Shown: in pieces, positions 61,047-64,000 of the stretch
Numbering within the stretch: the stretch's first letter is position 1
How the letters are laid out: every line of letters starts with the position of its first letter
Origin: JANNRA01 sp031401035
GTDB taxonomy: Bacteria; Desulfobacterota; Binatia; HRBIN30; CADEER01
NCBI GenBank assembly: GCA_031401035.1
Contig: JANNRA010000013.1
Span: forward strand, 15,326 to 79,325
Direction: 5' to 3'
DNA length: 64,000 nucleotides
Notes under the pieces: model-generated
What the model was told of the DNA's origin: nothing
The model's database searches: none
The model's input: only the letters and a program-made list of their open reading frames with translations
Position numbers and translations under genes: made by a program

Positions 61047-62612
61047 ATGCTCCGATCATCAATCGCCGCCGCTCTGCTGACCCTGACCTGCACCGCGCCT
61101 GCCGGCGCCAGCGACGTCAACGCCAATCCCTGGTACCAGGCGGGGCGCGCCGCGGTGGTGCAGGCGCGGACGGAGGTGGGCGCGCCGGCGCGGGCGAGAA
61201 ACGTCATCCTGTTTGTCGGCGACGGCATGGGCATCGCGACCGTCACCGCGGCACGCATCCGCGACGGGCAGCTGCGCGGCCACAGTGGCGAGGAGAACGT
61301 ACTGGCCTTCGAGACGCTGCCGTTCACGGCGTTGGCGAAGACCTACAGCACCGATTTCCAGGTGCCCGATTCGGCCGGCACCATCACCGCCCTGCTGGCC
61401 GGCGTGAAGACGCGCAGCGGCGTGCTCGGCGTCGACGAGACGGTGGCGCGTGACGACTTCGCCGCCGCCGCCGCCGGCGCGGTGCCGACGCTGTTCGAGC
61501 AGGCCGAGGACCGCGGCCTGTGGACGGGCGTTGTGACGACCACCCGCATCACCCACGCGACGCCGGCCGGCGCTTATGCGCACACGCCGAATCGCGACTG
61601 GGAGTTCGACGGCAGGATGCCCGTGGCGGCGCGCGCCGCCGGCTTCAGGGACATCGCCCGGCAACACGTCGAGTTTGCGCACGGCGACGGCCTCGAAGTC
61701 GCGCTCGGCGGCGGCCGCGCCATGTTCTTCCCCAACACCGTCGCCGACCCGGAGTACCCAGCGCAGCGCGGCGCCCGGCTCGACGGGCGCGACCTGGTCG
61801 CGCAGTGGCGCGCGCGCTACCCGGGTGGCGTCTACGTCTGGAAGCGCGACGAGCTGCTCGCGGTCACCGCCGCGACGCCGCCGCGTCTGCTCGGGCTCTT
61901 CGACCCGTCGCACATGCAGTACGAGGCCGATCGCGCCCGCGACGGCGCCGGCGAGCCGTCGTTGGCCGAAATGACGGCCACGGCGATCGCCCTGCTGGCG
62001 CCGGCGCCGCGCGGCTACCTGCTGCTGGTCGAGGGCGGGCGCATCGACCACGCCCATCACGCCGGCAATGCCTACCGAGCCCTCGGCGAAGCGGTCGAGT
62101 TGTCGAACGCGGTGCGCGTCGCCCTCGAGCGCACGGCCGGCACCGAGACGCTCATCGTCGTCACCGCCGACCACAGCCACACCCTGACCCTGGCGGGCTA
62201 TGCGAAGCGCGGCAATCCGATCCTCGGCCTGGTGCGCGGCTCCTCCGGCGAAGGGCCGGTCAGCGACGTCCCATCGGAGGATCTCAGCGGCCGCGCCTAC
62301 ACGACGCTCGGCTACGCCAACGGTCCGGGGTATCCGGGGAAGTCGGACCGGCAACCGGAAGGCCCGAAGCACTTCCCGCACGAGCCCACGTCGGCGAGCG
62401 GCGTGACGCAGGGCCGCCCCGATCTCACCAGCGTGGCGACCGAGGCAGCGGATTTCCTGCAGGAGTCGACGCTACCGCTCGGCGCCGAGACGCACGGCGG
62501 CGAGGACGTTCCCATCTACGCGGGCGGGCCCGGCGCCGCTCTGTTCCACGGCGTGCGCGAGCAGAACTACGTCTACCACGCGATTGTCGCGGCGTTGGGG
62601 TGGAGCGACTGA
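61047..62612 (+). CDS. Alkaline phosphatase (PhoA family)
   Basis: A 521-residue exported enzyme. The signal peptide ends near residue 22. Metal ligand D59 is in FVGDGMG, the nucleophile S109 in VPDSAGTITALLAGVKT, and later ligands in LLVEGGRIDHAHHAGNA and VVTADHSHTL. The ligand set for two zinc and one magnesium is complete by eye. It would release phosphate in the periplasm or outside. ATG at 61047 follows AGGAGG. No Pho box is seen in the 72-base gap to the divergent P450. Confidence 0.93.
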   Translation: MLRSSIAAALLTLTCTAPAGASDVNANPWYQAGRAAVVQARTEVGAPARARNVILFVGDGMGIATVTAARIRDGQLRGHSGEENVLAFETLPFTALAKTYSTDFQVPDSAGTITALLAGVKTRSGVLGVDETVARDDFAAAAAGAVPTLFEQAEDRGLWTGVVTTTRITHATPAGAYAHTPNRDWEFDGRMPVAARAAGFRDIARQHVEFAHGDGLEVALGGGRAMFFPNTVADPEYPAQRGARLDGRDLVAQWRARYPGGVYVWKRDELLAVTAATPPRLLGLFDPSHMQYEADRARDGAGEPSLAEMTATAIALLAPAPRGYLLLVEGGRIDHAHHAGNAYRALGEAVELSNAVRVALERTAGTETLIVVTADHSHTLTLAGYAKRGNPILGLVRGSSGEGPVSDVPSEDLSGRAYTTLGYANGPGYPGKSDRQPEGPKHFPHEPTSASGVTQGRPDLTSVATEAADFLQESTLPLGAETHGGEDVPIYAGGPGAALFHGVREQNYVYHAIVAALGWSD

Positions 62613-62623
62613 GCCGAGCCGAT

Positions 62624-63199
62624 TCAGCGGGCGGCCGGGCCGTGTTCGTGCCACAGCCGGTCCCAGGTGGCGACGCGCTCGTCATCCTCGCCGAGCATGG
62701 CGGCGACGTGGTCGCGGACATACGCGGCGTCGACCGCCGCGCCCTGCACGGCGACGAGGCGCTCGAGATCGACGACATCCTTGCCGCGAAAAAACAGCAG
62801 CTTGAAGATGCACAGCGCTTCGGCCGAGAGAAACCAGACGCCGCTGCCGTCGATCTCGAAGCGCACGCGCGTGCGCCCGGCTTCCCACGCGAACTCGATA
62901 CTCGGGGTGAAGACGTCGAGGCGAAACTGCCCCAGCCAGAGCACCATCAGGCCGTCCCGCTCGGCGGCCGCGCGCGCCGCCGTCGCGTCGACGGCGACGC
63001 CGAGCGAGCGCAAGGCGGCAAACACCGGATCCAATTGCGCGGGGGCGACGAAGACGTTGACGTCGACGTCGTTGGTGGCGCGCGGGATGCCGTACTGGCC
63101 GTAGGCAAGCGCACCGCCGAGGGCGTACGGAACGCCGTGGCCCTCCAGTGCCGCGGCGATCTGGATGCCGGCCTCGAAGGCGTCCTCGGGGGTACTCAT
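62624..63199 (-). CDS. Nucleotidyltransferase-fold protein (MNT/AbiEii-like)
   Basis: A 191-residue protein with the minimal nucleotidyltransferase core: YALGGALAYGQYGIPRATND leads into the acidic pair DVDV. A later strand LDVFTP and the basic helix segment CIFKLLFFRGKDVVDLERL match relatives that are antitoxins or toxins of the MNT-HEPN/AbiEii type. ATG at 63199 overlaps the stop of the upstream small gene as ATGA. Without a clear HEPN partner, its role (TA module or tRNA/nucleotide modification) is open. Confidence 0.75.
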   Translation of the reverse strand: MSTPEDAFEAGIQIAAALEGHGVPYALGGALAYGQYGIPRATNDVDVNVFVAPAQLDPVFAALRSLGVAVDATAARAAAERDGLMVLWLGQFRLDVFTPSIEFAWEAGRTRVRFEIDGSGVWFLSAEALCIFKLLFFRGKDVVDLERLVAVQGAAVDAAYVRDHVAAMLGEDDERVATWDRLWHEHGPAAR

Positions 63200-63444
63200 C
63201 GGATGCGGCGCGCCGCGGCGCGCAATCGGCGCAGCGCGATGAGAGAACTCTCCGGCAGCGGATCGCGATACTCGCGCAGGCGCTGTCGGTCTGGCCGCGC
63301 CGCGAGCTGGCGGGCCGCCGCGCGGCAGGCGGCGGCGAGGGCCTGCGCCCGCGCCGCCGCGGTCATGGTGCGGTAGGGTTCGGCCTCGCGAGCGACCGAG
63401 GTCCGATTGTCCACCACCCACGGGGGGAGCGCGAGGCGAGTCAT
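63196..63444 (-). CDS. Small partner protein of the nucleotidyltransferase
   Basis: An 82-residue protein from an ATG at 63444 (an ATG at 63465 is also possible). The pattern PPWVVDNRTSV, YRTMTAAARAQALAAACRAA and DPLPESSLIALRRLR looks like a small conserved helical protein often placed directly before nucleotidyltransferase genes. It is basic (many Arg), with no signal peptide. The ATGA overlap indicates a two-gene unit, probably a toxin-antitoxin-like pair. Confidence 0.6.
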   Translation of the reverse strand: MTRLALPPWVVDNRTSVAREAEPYRTMTAAARAQALAAACRAAARQLAARPDRQRLREYRDPLPESSLIALRRLRAAARRIR

Positions 63445-63496
63445 CGCGACGAGACTGTAGCGCATTCCTGCCAGCGCGGCGACGGTTCGTGCGGGC

Positions 63497-63616
63497 TCAG
63501 GTGCAGGGCCACTGGCCGATGGCGGCGAGGCCGGCCGCGTCGAACGGCGGCTGCGTGCGCACCACCTTGCGGCCGGCGGACTCAACGCTGCCGGAGTGGT
63601 GTGCCCTGGAGTTCAC
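63497..63616 (-). pseudogene. Possible gene remnant with TonB-C-like tail
   Basis: A 39-codon frame (GTG to TGA) whose end, KVVRTQPPFDAAGLAAIGQW, is like the last strand-helix segment of TonB C-terminal domains but stops early. It may be a fragment of a lost gene between the HicA gene and the nucleotidyltransferase pair; chance is possible. Confidence 0.2.
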
Positions 63617-63654
63617 GGCGTCAGGTGCTTGGAGCGGAGTCCAGATACGCCTTG

Positions 63655-63849
63655 TTAGAACTTCTCCGGAACTGGGACGCCGAGATCGCTACAGATCTTT
63701 CGCGCCAGGTGGTTGCTGACCTCGGTGTGGCGCGGCACGGCGCTTCGCTTGCCCAGAGCCGGGTGGTGCCACCAAGAGTGATTTCCACCTTCCCGAAGCA
63801 GCACGCATCCGTGCGTTGTCAGGTGTCGGAGGAGATCGCGGCGCTTCAT
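63655..63849 (-). CDS. hicA: HicA-family mRNA interferase toxin
   Basis: A 64-residue HicA toxin. It has the double-stranded-RNA-binding-like fold signature MKRRDLLRHLTTHGCVLLRE, the catalytic histidine in GGNHSWWHHP, and the C-terminal HLARKICSDLGV. The ATG at 63849 overlaps the hicB stop as ATGA, so here the antitoxin precedes the toxin. HicA cleaves mRNA and tmRNA independent of ribosomes. Confidence 0.9.
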   Translation of the reverse strand: MKRRDLLRHLTTHGCVLLREGGNHSWWHHPALGKRSAVPRHTEVSNHLARKICSDLGVPVPEKF

Positions 63850-64000
63850 ACCGCGATTTCGAGCTCCTCGAATCCGCTCCCCGCGGCCCTTCTCGCTTCC
63901 GCTCTATTCAAGTCGATCGCCTCAGCGAGCGTCACTTTGAGGGTGTCGACTAGTTCCTCCCGCGTCCGCTCCTGGCAATTGACGCCCGGCACCTCCTCGA
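63846..64000 (-). CDS. hicB: HicB-family antitoxin, cut by window edge
   Basis: The last 50 codons of a HicB antitoxin; the start lies outside the window. EVPGVNCQERTREELVDTLK is the characteristic HicB core, followed by an acidic tail ending EELEIAV. It overlaps hicA by four bases, and the pair forms one module. Confidence 0.88.
   Translation of the reverse strand, partial: EEVPGVNCQERTREELVDTLKVTLAEAIDLNRAEARRAAGSGFEELEIAV

Overview
The window is a high-GC (roughly two-thirds or more G+C by eye), gene-dense stretch of bacterial chromosome. No rRNA, tRNA, CRISPR array, insertion sequence or intergenic gap over 300 bases was recognised. The outer-membrane barrels, RND exporters, lipoproteins, GT9-type heptosyltransferase and RecBCD indicate a Gram-negative cell. 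Several secreted proteins carry the same Cys-bracketed EF-hand (dockerin-like) module, and a CarD regulator, a membrane diadenylate cyclase and an MbnP protein are also present. Together these resemble uncultured deltaproteobacteria-like lineages (for example Binatota/Desulfobacterota-type MAGs). That placement is inference, not a database result.

Layout. 0-3.5 kb: a cut glycosyltransferase, cysK-larE, and on the other strand carD-ispD. 3.6-11.6 kb: an RND exporter facing an overlapping ACP / acyl-CoA dehydrogenase / ketosynthase operon, with a divergent GNAT-type N-acyltransferase and a 7TM-GAF histidine kinase. GC falls visibly from about 8.5 to 13.4 kb. 11.6-15 kb: a large AAA/TPR regulator. 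15.1-16.1 kb: a small RHH-like protein and a glutathione S-transferase. 16.1-24.5 kb: recC-recB-recD. 24.5-35.9 kb: a sigma54 activator, a FixJ/FixL-like pair, a DUF1080 protein and three large secreted proteins (Ser/Thr/Pro-linker, FG-GAP, S53-like peptidase) ending in the dockerin-like module. 36-42.8 kb: a CdaA-YbbR fusion, alpha-glucan phosphorylase, branching enzyme and an MFS transporter.

43-51 kb is an iron block: bacterioferritin, Bfd, an outer-membrane barrel, and the overlapping series imelysin/IrpA - di-heme DUF1111 - imelysin lipoprotein - HTTM protein, with three Fur-box-like sites at the promoters. 51-55.6 kb: a second RND exporter, a PEGA-domain protein, dCTP deaminase and VapBC. 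55.7-59.5 kb: a lipoprotein and a probable copper-related set: a Cys/His-rich secreted protein, a barrel with a CDPC motif at its mature N terminus, and an MbnP protein carrying half a dockerin-like module and a His/Asp-rich tail. 59.6-64 kb: a cytochrome P450, an alkaline phosphatase, a nucleotidyltransferase pair and a cut HicBA module.

The points most worth following are the shared secretion/anchoring module, the Fur-controlled imelysin block, the MbnP locus without MbnH, the small ACP-dependent acyl-lipid cluster and the single-chain CdaA-YbbR protein.
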